DNA of 64,000 nt from Jannaschia maritima (lineage in GTDB: Bacteria > Pseudomonadota > Alphaproteobacteria > Rhodobacterales > Rhodobacteraceae), in contig NZ_JARGZA010000002.1 in NCBI RefSeq assembly GCF_030973515.1, positions 62,001-126,000 on the forward strand. The letters run 5' to 3'. The notes beneath the pieces are model-generated. The model had not been told where the DNA came from, searched no databases, and saw nothing but the letters and a program-made list of their open reading frames with translations. The number at the start of each line of letters is the position of its first letter. The first letter of the stretch is position 1. A program made the position numbers and the translations under genes. Positions 8,334-16,890 of the stretch are shown piece after piece.

Positions 8334-9160
8334 TCCGCGCGGCACTGGTCTCCCTGCTGCTCTCCGCGACCGCCGCATCCGCTTGCGCGCGGGGCGAGGA
8401 TCCGTGCGCCGTGGATCTGGGCACCTATCGCGTCGCCGTGCCGGATGGGGCCGCGCCGGCCGGCGGACGTTCCGCGATCCTGTTCCTCCACGGCTTCGGC
8501 GGTTCGGGCAACGGCACGCTGGGAATGTCCGGGACCGTGCGCGCGATCACCGACCGCGGCTATGCCGTCCTCGCCCCCGATGGCCTGCCCCGGACGGAGG
8601 GCGGTCCCCGAAGCTGGGCGTTCCTTCCCCCCGACCAGCGCCCCGCCGCGCGCGACGAGGGGGCGTTCTTCGATCAGGTCGTGACGGATGCCGCCGACCG
8701 GCACGGGGTCGATCCGGGCCGGGTGATGCTTGCCGGCTTCTCGGCGGGGGGCTTCATGGTGAGCTACCTCGCCTGCGCGGATCCGAGCGCCTTCCCCGCC
8801 TATGCCCCCGTCGCGGGCGGCTTCTGGCGCCCCCACCCGGCCTCCTGCGCGGGACCGGTCAAGCTGCTCCACACCCACGGGTTCCGCGATTCGACGGTGC
8901 CGCTCGAAGGACGCCCCTTGCGGGACGGCGAATGGTTGCAGGGCGACATCTTCGAGGGGTTGGCTATCTGGCGTGCAGCCAATGGCTGCGCCTGGCCCGA
9001 CCCGTCCGGCTATGCTCGGGACGACACCTATCAGCGCCGGCGCTGGGATTGCGGCGATGGCGCGGCGCTGGAATTCGCGCTTCACGACGGCGGCCATGGG
9101 ATCCCGCCCGGCTGGGCCGACATGGCGCTGGACTGGTTCGAGATGGTGGTCCCGGACTGA
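8330..9160 (+). CDS. Secreted PHB-depolymerase/LpqC-like esterase
   Basis: A 276-residue alpha/beta hydrolase with a cleavable signal peptide (residues 1-20, ending ASACA). The oxyanion region is LFLHGFGGSGNG, the nucleophile elbow is GFSAGG with Ser at about residue 138, and a C-terminal DGGHGIP supplies the catalytic histidine. The fold resembles feruloyl esterase and polyhydroxybutyrate oligomer hydrolases. The start is GTG at 8330, fixed by the overlap with the rhodanese gene. It probably acts on an extracellular or periplasmic ester; the substrate is not deducible. Confidence 0.85.
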   Translation: MIRAALVSLLLSATAASACARGEDPCAVDLGTYRVAVPDGAAPAGGRSAILFLHGFGGSGNGTLGMSGTVRAITDRGYAVLAPDGLPRTEGGPRSWAFLPPDQRPAARDEGAFFDQVVTDAADRHGVDPGRVMLAGFSAGGFMVSYLACADPSAFPAYAPVAGGFWRPHPASCAGPVKLLHTHGFRDSTVPLEGRPLRDGEWLQGDIFEGLAIWRAANGCAWPDPSGYARDDTYQRRRWDCGDGAALEFALHDGGHGIPPGWADMALDWFEMVVPD

Positions 9161-9450
9161 CGGTCCCGCCGGCGGTCTCGCTGCGGTGCGGCGAAAATAT
9201 CTCGTGGGGCGTGCCGAAGGCGGGTGCCGTCGGGGATGAGTGTGTCGTCGAGCGGCGTTGCGTGCAAGCCCCGTGCATGGCCGACGATCCGGCGTCGGAA
9301 ACGACCTTACGGGCAGGCGCAGCGGGTCGCGGAGGGCGCGGCGGATGGGCGTGTGATGGGGGGGCGACTGGCGTGCGACGGCGGCGCGACCCGGCCGGCG
9401 GCACGTGTCTGCTATGCGTCTGCTGCGCGTCTGCCCGGCGTCGGACGGAT
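9161..9450. other. Non-coding gap between convergent genes
   Basis: A 290-base stretch between the esterase and opgH stop codons. It holds no credible ORF and no clear hairpin with a T-run. A locally repetitive GTCTGC motif occurs three times near 9410-9435. Nothing else can be assigned. Confidence 0.5.
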
Positions 9451-11289
9451 TCACTTGGCCGGCCCCGGTACCAGTGCCTCGCGCATCTCGGCCCGCCACC
9501 GCGCGGCTCGGCTGGCGACCAGGGGGACGCGGACCTCCTGTGGGGTGGGCAGCACGGACATGACCTGACCGGACAGGGCCGAGAGCGGCACCGCCATCGC
9601 CAGGCTTCCGGCGATGGGCAGCAGCCAGGGCGACACGTAGCCCGCCGCCATGCCGCCGAACAGAAGGACGCCCAGCACGGTCTCGGGCGCATGGAAGCGC
9701 AGGAGGACCCACAGGGGCCGCCGACCGCCCTCGCGGGCCTGCGGCGTCCAGTCCTGCCGCCGCCCCGTGACGGTCGCCAGGACGGCGATGGTCTGCTGCA
9801 CCATCAGGATGGGCGCATAGGCGACCGAGATCACGACCTCCAGGGACAGCGAGCGGGCGAACCGGCCCCATCCGCCCAGATGCGCCACCGGCGTCCCCGC
9901 CGCCACCAGGGCGGCCGCGCCGATCAGCTTGGGCGCCAAGAGCAGGCCGTAGAGGGCGGCCATCAGCCACACGTGATCGACCGGCGACATCTCGGGCCAG
10001 TTGGGGGTCAGGGGGTTGTCGGGCGAGAAGTAGTTGATGACCGACCGCTCCGCGTCGACCCCGATCAGCGTCCACAGGACGAGCAGCGCGAACCAGAGCG
10101 GCGACAGCAGGTAGCCGACCGCGCCGTGGAACAGGTGGAACCGCGACAGGGCGTGGAAGCCCCGCGTGCCCAGAAGGCCCAGGTGCTGAAGGTTGCCGCG
10201 GCACCAGCGGCGATCGCGGATGCAGTGGTCGATCAGCGTCGGCGGCGTTTCCTCGAACGAGCCCCGGATGCGGGGCAGGAAGCGAACGGTCCAGCCGGCC
10301 CGCCGCAGGAGGCCCGCCTCCACGAAGTCGTGGGACAGGATCAGCCCGCCGCCGCGCAGGTGCGGCAGGCCCGCGCTCGTCGCGAAGGCCCGCGTGCGGA
10401 TGATGGCGTTGTGCCCCCAGTAATTTCCCTCGCGCCCCGTCCAGCGGGCCAATCCCTCCGCGAGGGCCGCACCATAGATCGCGTTGCTGAACTGCTGCGC
10501 GCGGGCGAACAAGGTACGGGCGCCGATCAGTTGCGGGAACGATTGGATCAACCCCGCCGACGGGTCGCGCGACAGGGCATCGGCCAAGTCCCGCACCGCG
10601 CGCGCCGCCATCAGGCTGTCCGCGTCCAGCACGAGCATCGCGTCGTGCGCCCCACCCCAGCGCGCGACCCAGTCCGACAGGTTACCGACCTTGCGGTCGG
10701 TGTTCACCGCACGTCTGCGATAATGGATCCGGGCGTCCGGCAGGCGCGTGCGAAGCGCTTCGAACGCCGCCCTCTCCTGCACGGCGAGGTCCGCACGGCG
10801 GGTGTCCGACAGGACATAGAGCGTATAACGATGGGGTTGCGGCAGCCGCCCCAGGGCTTCCAACATCGCGCCGGCATTGCCGAAGACATCGGCGGGCGCT
10901 TCCTCGTGGACGGGGATCAGCAGGGCGACGTCGAGGCCGCGCACGGTCCCCTCCGTCCCCATGGTGCGGCGCTGCATGGACAGCGCACCGCCGAGGACGG
11001 TGACGAAGGTCAGCGCGATCCAGAAGAACCCCAAACCGATCAGCACGGCCAGCGCGGCTTCGGCCCAGGTCGTCCCGTCGGTGGCGAACCACGACAGGAA
11101 TCCCCACAGGAGCAGCCCGGTGCCGAGGGCGGCGGGGGTGAACGTCCAGGCCCGCCAAAGCGCCGCATCCGCGTCCACGCCACCGCCGGGGGCCGCGCGA
11201 TCGGCGAAGGCGCGGCGCAGATCCTGCCTCGGATGGGACAGCGGCGCCTCCGGCGGCATCGCGCCGGCGACGGTCACGTCCGCGTCCAT
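9451..11289 (-). CDS. opgH: Glucans biosynthesis glucosyltransferase OpgH (MdoH)
   Basis: A 612-residue inner-membrane family 2 glycosyltransferase that polymerises the beta-glucan backbone of osmoregulated periplasmic glucans from UDP-glucose. Two N-terminal membrane helices (about residues 50-110) precede the catalytic domain. LLIPVHEEAP opens the domain, LVLDADS carries the DxD-type site, and CIRDRRWCRGNLQH gives the acceptor-binding RRW motif. Several helices follow. The ATG at 11289 overlaps the end of opgG by 16 bases. The protein is somewhat shorter than enterobacterial MdoH. Confidence 0.93.
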   Translation of the reverse strand: MDADVTVAGAMPPEAPLSHPRQDLRRAFADRAAPGGGVDADAALWRAWTFTPAALGTGLLLWGFLSWFATDGTTWAEAALAVLIGLGFFWIALTFVTVLGGALSMQRRTMGTEGTVRGLDVALLIPVHEEAPADVFGNAGAMLEALGRLPQPHRYTLYVLSDTRRADLAVQERAAFEALRTRLPDARIHYRRRAVNTDRKVGNLSDWVARWGGAHDAMLVLDADSLMAARAVRDLADALSRDPSAGLIQSFPQLIGARTLFARAQQFSNAIYGAALAEGLARWTGREGNYWGHNAIIRTRAFATSAGLPHLRGGGLILSHDFVEAGLLRRAGWTVRFLPRIRGSFEETPPTLIDHCIRDRRWCRGNLQHLGLLGTRGFHALSRFHLFHGAVGYLLSPLWFALLVLWTLIGVDAERSVINYFSPDNPLTPNWPEMSPVDHVWLMAALYGLLLAPKLIGAAALVAAGTPVAHLGGWGRFARSLSLEVVISVAYAPILMVQQTIAVLATVTGRRQDWTPQAREGGRRPLWVLLRFHAPETVLGVLLFGGMAAGYVSPWLLPIAGSLAMAVPLSALSGQVMSVLPTPQEVRVPLVASRAARWRAEMREALVPGPAK

Positions 11290-12809
11290 CGATACAGCCA
11301 CACTTCGGTCAGCGTTCGTCCGTTCCGAAGCAACTGCGCCCGCAACTCGACGCCGTCGCGGTCCTCCGGGTCGAAGGTGAAAGTCAAACGGGCGCCGCCA
11401 GTCTCCGGGTTCGGTTGCAGGATGCCGCCCGACGTGGGCACCCCGCGATTGCCCGCGACGAAGATCGTCACGTCCTCCAGATCGCCGGACAGATCGGGAT
11501 GAGCCGCGAAGTCCACGGCGGCGACCAGGGCATCGCGCGCGAAGTTGTCCCCGATATGCGTGTCCAGAACGGCCGAAACGGCTGATGGGCGCGGCATGGC
11601 CGCCCGGCCCCCGTCGAACCACGTCATCCGATAGGAGAACCGATGCTCCGTCCCCGCCGCCAGCGGGTCGCGTGGACGCCAATAGGCGACGACGTTGTCG
11701 TAGATTTCCTGGTCGGACGGGATCTCGACCAGGCGCACGACGCCGTCGCCCCAGTCTCCGCGTGGTTCTATCCACAGCGACGGGCGTTCGTGGTACAGCG
11801 CCTCCAGGTCGGCGAAGTCGGACAGCCGGTCGGCGCGCTGCATCAGGCCGAAGCCGCGGGGGTCGCGGTCCACGAAGCTGCTGACCTGAAGGGTCACGGG
11901 GTTCGCCAGGGGACGCCACAACGCCTCGCCCGCGCCGTTCCAGATGGCGAGGCCGTCGCTGTCGTGTATGGCGGGGCGGAAGTCCCGGAACCGCCAGCGG
12001 TTCGTCTGATCGTAGAGGAACATGGACGTCAACGGCGCGATGCCCACATGGTCGAGGTCGACACGCGGGAACAAGGTCGCGTCGACGTCCATGACGCAGG
12101 CGTCGCCCGAACCGATCACGAAGCGGAACGCCCCCGCGACGGACGGCCCGTCGAGCAGCGCGTGCATCGTCACGGTCGCGTCGCCGGGCCGCGGCTCCTC
12201 CACCCAGAACCGGACGAAGTCGGGAAATTCCTCCCCCTCCGGGTCGCCCGTGCGCAATGCAAGACCGCGTGCCGACAACCCATAGGTCAGGCCCCGTCCG
12301 ATCGCCCGGAAGTAGCTGGCGCCCTGGAAGACCGCGAACTCGCGGAAGATGCCCGCCTCGCCCATCTCCGTGCGCAGGCGAAGGCCGGAATAGCCCATGG
12401 TCTCGTCGATTGGCAGATCGGGCGCGCGGTCCGTCTTGTCGAACAGGTCGTAGTCGAAGGCGAGCCTGTGGGCGGTGCCGTCACGCACCACGTCCACCTC
12501 CACCGCGCGGGGGAAGTAGAGGCCCGGATGGAACAGGTCCATCCGGAAGGGCAGGTCCGTGCCCTGCCACACCGCCTTGTTCGTGTTGAACCAGATCTTG
12601 CGGTATTGGTCATAGGTGAGGTCCCGCCATGCCTGCGGCACCGTCGGGCGGTCCTGGAACGGCCGCGCCGCCGACATCGCGGCCAGGTCGCGGACCGTGT
12701 CCGGACCGAACGGTTCCGACGACAGGAAGCGCGGCATCGCGGCACGACCGGGTGCGGCGCCGGTTAGCGCCACGGCCGTGGTCGCGAGGAGGAACCGCCG
12801 GCGGTTCAC
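11274..12809 (-). CDS. opgG: Periplasmic glucan biosynthesis protein OpgG/OpgD
   Basis: A 511-residue periplasmic protein of the OpgG/OpgD family, needed for glucan branching or release. The N terminus is a twin-arginine signal (NRRRFLLATTAVALTGAAPGRA), the export mode of E. coli OpgD, so either name is possible. LTYDQYRKIWFN and LFHPGLYFPRAVEV near the start of the mature protein, and YRPTWFDGG-like and YRWTRT segments near the end, match the family. The start is GTG at 12809, fixed by the GTGA overlap with opgC. Confidence 0.92.
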   Translation of the reverse strand: MNRRRFLLATTAVALTGAAPGRAAMPRFLSSEPFGPDTVRDLAAMSAARPFQDRPTVPQAWRDLTYDQYRKIWFNTNKAVWQGTDLPFRMDLFHPGLYFPRAVEVDVVRDGTAHRLAFDYDLFDKTDRAPDLPIDETMGYSGLRLRTEMGEAGIFREFAVFQGASYFRAIGRGLTYGLSARGLALRTGDPEGEEFPDFVRFWVEEPRPGDATVTMHALLDGPSVAGAFRFVIGSGDACVMDVDATLFPRVDLDHVGIAPLTSMFLYDQTNRWRFRDFRPAIHDSDGLAIWNGAGEALWRPLANPVTLQVSSFVDRDPRGFGLMQRADRLSDFADLEALYHERPSLWIEPRGDWGDGVVRLVEIPSDQEIYDNVVAYWRPRDPLAAGTEHRFSYRMTWFDGGRAAMPRPSAVSAVLDTHIGDNFARDALVAAVDFAAHPDLSGDLEDVTIFVAGNRGVPTSGGILQPNPETGGARLTFTFDPEDRDGVELRAQLLRNGRTLTEVWLYRWTRT

Positions 12810-14113
12810 GGACGCCTCGCGCGCCAGGGCTGGGACTTGAACCAGCCCGCGACGTAGGCGCAGGCCACCAGAAGGCCGAAGCCAGTCAGGTTCACCAGGG
12901 CCCAGGTGAAGCCGTTGCGTCCGATCACGTCGAGGATCCATCCGTTCACGCGCGCCAGGAACATCGAGAAGATGAACACGGCCAGCGATTGCTGTCCGAC
13001 CTTAAGGACGATGGGCACCAGACCATTCCAGCCGCTTGCGACCATGCCGTGTCCGGCGGCGACCAACCGCCGCCCGCCGTCGCCCGCAGCCAGCCAGCAC
13101 AGATAGGCCAGCGCAAGGAAATGGACGTAGTGCAGGATGCCGAAGTCGGATTTGTCGAACCAGCCGCGATTCGCTTCCCGGAAGTCCAGGACTGGGTTGC
13201 AGCGGCCCCATCCGGTCTCGGTGCAACCGGTCGCGGCAATGTAGGCATCACGCAGCCATTCGTTCTGGAACAGCCGGAACCCCATGTTGGATCCGAGGAA
13301 GGACAGGATCACGACCGCCGCGGCCAGTCCGATCAGCCAGCCCCGCGCGGGCGGTGCGGGAATCCAGCCCTTCATGAAGGCGAAGCCGGTGAAGAAGATC
13401 AACTGCCAGCCAAAGGGGTTGAAGAACCACTGGCGGTCGGACCAGGGCTCCGCCGGCAGGGACAGGTGCAGGTGCGGCACGCCCAGCCATTCGAGCAGCG
13501 CGCCCTGCGCGAACAGCCAGACCGTCACAGACGTCGCCGCCAGAAGGGGCACGGAGATGCGGCCCAGCACGATCACCAGCGGCATCATCAGGAGCACGCC
13601 CATATACATGGGCAGGATGTCGAAGTAGTTCGGCACGTAGGTCAGCGACATCAGGCCCAGAAGCTGGGGGGCGGGGTCCGACAGCACCCGCGACAGGTTC
13701 AGGCCGCCGACATAGGACTTGTCCGGGTGCCAGCCCGTGCTGTCCCAGAAGGTCACCAGCGTCAGGATCGCCAGGAACAGGCAGATATGCGCCCAGTATA
13801 TCTGCCACACGCGGAAGCCCACGCGCGCGGTCCCCATGAGCCAGCCCATCCGGTCGAAGCTGCGCCCGAAGGCGATGGCCGATGCCATGCCCGAGCAGAA
13901 CACGAAGATCTCCGTCGCGTCGGAGAAGCCCCAGCGCGCGGGGATCCAGCGCGTCCATTCGTTTCCCGGCGTGTGGGCCAGCAGGATGATGAACATCGCG
14001 ATGCCGCGGAAGAAGTCCAGGCGCAGGTCGCGGGACGCCACACCCGCCGTCGCGGTCGTGGGGGACGCGGCCGCCGTGGCGGTCACCGGCATCTGGGACG
14101 TGGTGGAGACCAT
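12806..14113 (-). CDS. opgC: OpgC protein (glucan succinyl/acyl substitution)
   Basis: A 435-residue polytopic membrane protein of the OpgC family, which adds succinyl groups to periplasmic glucans. The family opening RLDFFRGIAMFIILLAHTPGN is at about residue 31, then SDATEIFVFCSGMASAIAFG. About ten hydrophobic helices alternate with short loops. It is the first gene of the opgC-opgG-opgH unit. The ATG at 14113 follows an unconserved upstream stretch, so longer starts were rejected. The first ~25 residues are low-complexity Ala/Thr. Confidence 0.92.
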   Translation of the reverse strand: MVSTTSQMPVTATAAASPTTATAGVASRDLRLDFFRGIAMFIILLAHTPGNEWTRWIPARWGFSDATEIFVFCSGMASAIAFGRSFDRMGWLMGTARVGFRVWQIYWAHICLFLAILTLVTFWDSTGWHPDKSYVGGLNLSRVLSDPAPQLLGLMSLTYVPNYFDILPMYMGVLLMMPLVIVLGRISVPLLAATSVTVWLFAQGALLEWLGVPHLHLSLPAEPWSDRQWFFNPFGWQLIFFTGFAFMKGWIPAPPARGWLIGLAAAVVILSFLGSNMGFRLFQNEWLRDAYIAATGCTETGWGRCNPVLDFREANRGWFDKSDFGILHYVHFLALAYLCWLAAGDGGRRLVAAGHGMVASGWNGLVPIVLKVGQQSLAVFIFSMFLARVNGWILDVIGRNGFTWALVNLTGFGLLVACAYVAGWFKSQPWRARRP

Positions 14114-14142
14114 TGGCGGCGGACCCTCGAACCCATGGGGTT

Positions 14143-15504
14143 CTAGGCCCGTACCTCCAGAACGCAAGACGCTTGCCGCGCCTGCGCGATCATCCGCTGC
14201 CGCGCCGCGGCATACCCGTCCTCGTGACCACCCCGCCGCCGGGTCCGATCCCCCAGCAGGGCCGCCGCCGCATCCAGTCGTCCGGCGCGCAGCCCCGCAT
14301 CGATGGTCAGCCGCTCGAACACGTCGCGTTGCGCATGGCTGCCGCCCGCGCCCTGCATGTGCGGACGCGCGGCAGACAGATGATCGAAGGCACGGCCGTA
14401 TTCGCCTTCGCCGAACGCGGCCAGGCCCGAGGCCGCGGACAGTCCGGGATCGGCCATCAGGCGTTCCGTCTGGTTGCTCGACCGCATCGCGTCCCGGTGC
14501 AAACGGCCCAACATGTGGGTCACGGCGGCATCGCGTCCGTCGTTCGTCAGGGCCAACAGGTAGTGGAGGTCCGCGAAGATCAGGCAGCCGTCTTCCGTCC
14601 GCGCCTCCGACAGGTCGGCGAGCTCGCGCCACCGGTCGCCGACATCGACCCCTTCTCCCTGCAGGCGGGACAGCAACGACGCCGCATTCGAGATGTCGCG
14701 GTAATCGTCCGTCCGTTCCGCGCGAACCGCCGTGTCGTAAAGGTCGAGCGCTTCCGCCAGACGACCCAGGTCCAGCAGCATCAGGGCCTTGTGCCACCAG
14801 ACGTGGAAGCGGAAGTTGTTGCAATGGGCCCACGCGTCCTCCCGCCCCTCCAGCCAAGCCAGCCCGCCCGCGGCGTCGCCGGTCATGTCGTGGACATGGG
14901 TGATCGCGTGCAGGCCCCAAGCGTCGTCGGGCGCCAGGGTCAGGGCGGCGCGGCCCGCCAATCGGGCGGCCGCGTAGTCGCCCGTCTCCTCCAGGGCGAA
15001 GGCATGGCACCCCAGCAGATAGCCGCGCCCGGCATGGTCCGCTCCGTGGGCGGGCATCACCCGTTCCACCGACCGTCGCATGCCCGCGCCGTCGCCGATC
15101 ACGAAGCGCAGCGCATGGCCGAGCTTCATCACGAGCGTATCGCCCGGCGCGTGGCGCAGGACGCCCTCCAACGACGCGACGCCGGCGGCGATCTCGCCGG
15201 CCAGGACGTGACCCAGCGCCGCCGTGATGGCCCGTTCGCGACCGTTCGCCGCCTCCCCCAGGGCACGGGCGCGGTGATGGGCGGTCCGGGCCTCGGCCAT
15301 CAACTCGCGCCGCCCGAGCAGGGCATAGAACAGGCCCTTCACCGCATGGGCACCCGCATGGTCCGGGGCCGCGTCCAGCACGCGTCCCAGATGCTTCGGC
15401 GTCGTCGCGCCGTGGGCCAGGAAGGCCAGGCACATCGCGTTCCAATGGCCGGCCGCGGCGGCGTCGGGAAGGCTGACGGGCTGGTCGAAGACGTCGTGGC
15501 GCAT
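14143..15504 (-). CDS. Tetratricopeptide repeat protein 38 family protein
   Basis: A 453-residue helical-repeat protein resembling the TTC38 family. Recognisable parts are HWNAMCLAFLAHGATTPKHL near residue 20, AHAVKGLFYALLGRRELM, and GCHAFALEETGDYAAA followed by WGLHAITHVHDMTGD in the middle. The ATG at 15504 is preferred over the 15579 start. It lies 29 bases upstream of opgC on the same strand and may be co-transcribed with the glucan genes. No catalytic motif is visible, and the role is unknown; it may scaffold other proteins. Confidence 0.8.
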   Translation of the reverse strand: MRHDVFDQPVSLPDAAAAGHWNAMCLAFLAHGATTPKHLGRVLDAAPDHAGAHAVKGLFYALLGRRELMAEARTAHHRARALGEAANGRERAITAALGHVLAGEIAAGVASLEGVLRHAPGDTLVMKLGHALRFVIGDGAGMRRSVERVMPAHGADHAGRGYLLGCHAFALEETGDYAAARLAGRAALTLAPDDAWGLHAITHVHDMTGDAAGGLAWLEGREDAWAHCNNFRFHVWWHKALMLLDLGRLAEALDLYDTAVRAERTDDYRDISNAASLLSRLQGEGVDVGDRWRELADLSEARTEDGCLIFADLHYLLALTNDGRDAAVTHMLGRLHRDAMRSSNQTERLMADPGLSAASGLAAFGEGEYGRAFDHLSAARPHMQGAGGSHAQRDVFERLTIDAGLRAGRLDAAAALLGDRTRRRGGHEDGYAAARQRMIAQARQASCVLEVRA

Positions 15505-15687
15505 CTGGATCGCTCCGGGTCGGTGCGGCGGACCGGGGGACACGCTCCGCCTTCGTCCCCGTGTTAACGGACCCTCCACGCCCCGCCTACGGCCCGGCGG
15601 GCGGTCTGACGCAAAGGTGAGGTTCCGTCATGTGGCCCTGGCGCGGGTCCGCGGACGCGGCGCACCCCCCACGGCGGAAGCCTGCCG

Positions 15688-16890
15688 TCAATCGTCGCCG
15701 AACGGGTCGTCGCGGTCGAGGCGGTCCGCGTCCGCCCCGAAACGCGGGGGCGGATGACGGTAGGTGACGGGCGTGGCGGACAGGTGCAGCGGATTGCCGA
15801 TCAGCGGCAGGGTCAGCGGCTCCCGCTCGCCGGGCGTGTCCATGTCGAGGACCATGCCGCGTGCCCGGGCCTGGGGGCTGGCGAACACCTCCGGCAGGGT
15901 CTGGACGGGGCCGACCGGCACCCCGGCCCCTTCCAGGCCGCTCAACACGGCGTCGGTCGTCATGGCGGCCAGGGCCGGCTCCAGGATCGCGGCCAACGCG
16001 GACCGGTTCCGGATGCGCAAGGGGTTCGTCGCGAAGCGGGGATCGTCCGGCAGCGCGTCCTTTCCGATCACGCGGCAGAAGCGGCGGAACTGGCCGTCGT
16101 TTCCGACCGCAACGATGACGTGCCCGTCGGCGGTGGCATAGACGCCGTAGGGGACGATGTTCGGATGGTCGTTGCCGCGGCGGAGCGGCGCCCAACCCGA
16201 CAGCCGCGTGTTCACCCCCTCGTTTATGGTCCAGGCGATCTGGCTGTCCACCAGGGCCACGTCGATCTGCTGTCCCTGCCCCGTCGCCTCCGCGTGGCGC
16301 AGCGCGGCGAGGATGCCCACGCAGGCGTACATGCCGCACATCACGTCCGCGATGCCGACGCCGACCTTCATCGGTGCCCCGTCCGGTTCGCCCGTGATGG
16401 ACATGATCCCGCCATAGCCCTGCGCCATCAGATCATAGCCGGGGCGGTGCGCGTTGGGCCCGGTCTGACCGAACCCGGAGATGGAGCAATAGACGAGCGC
16501 CGGGTTGACCCCGCGCAGGTCGTTCCATCCCAGCCCGTACCGCGCCAAGCCGCCCGGCTTGAAGTTCTCGACCACCACGTCGGCCAGGGCGGCGAGATGC
16601 CGGACCGCGTCCTGTCCCGCCCCGGTCGCGATATTGATCGGAACGGACCGCTTGTTGCGGTTGGCAGACAGGAAATAGGCAGACAGGTCCGTTTGATCGT
16701 CCCCGTCCATCACGTAGGGCGGACCCCATTGGCGCGTGTCGTCGCCCCCCGTGGCCGGGTTCTCGACCTTGAGGACGGACGCCCCCAGATCGCCCAGGAG
16801 TTGCGTGCAGGTCGGCCCGGCCAGGATGCGGGACAGGTCCAGCACGTTGACCCCGCGCAGCGGCCCGTGCGGTTCAGATGCGTCCGTCAT
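15688..16890 (-). CDS. CaiB/BaiF family class III CoA-transferase
   Basis: A 400-residue enzyme of the formyl-CoA transferase type. It starts with GVNVLDLSRILAGPTCTQLLGDLGASVLKVE, the family hallmark. GYDLMAQGYGG near residue 169 carries the catalytic Asp that forms the acyl-anhydride intermediate, and GVGIADVMCGMYA follows. The substrate is unknown. It overlaps the upstream ThDP-enzyme gene by 17 bases. That pairing recalls the formyl-CoA transferase/oxalyl-CoA decarboxylase pair of oxalate metabolism, but the partner here is not a clear oxalyl-CoA decarboxylase. Confidence 0.9.
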   Translation of the reverse strand: MTDASEPHGPLRGVNVLDLSRILAGPTCTQLLGDLGASVLKVENPATGGDDTRQWGPPYVMDGDDQTDLSAYFLSANRNKRSVPINIATGAGQDAVRHLAALADVVVENFKPGGLARYGLGWNDLRGVNPALVYCSISGFGQTGPNAHRPGYDLMAQGYGGIMSITGEPDGAPMKVGVGIADVMCGMYACVGILAALRHAEATGQGQQIDVALVDSQIAWTINEGVNTRLSGWAPLRRGNDHPNIVPYGVYATADGHVIVAVGNDGQFRRFCRVIGKDALPDDPRFATNPLRIRNRSALAAILEPALAAMTTDAVLSGLEGAGVPVGPVQTLPEVFASPQARARGMVLDMDTPGEREPLTLPLIGNPLHLSATPVTYRHPPPRFGADADRLDRDDPFGDD

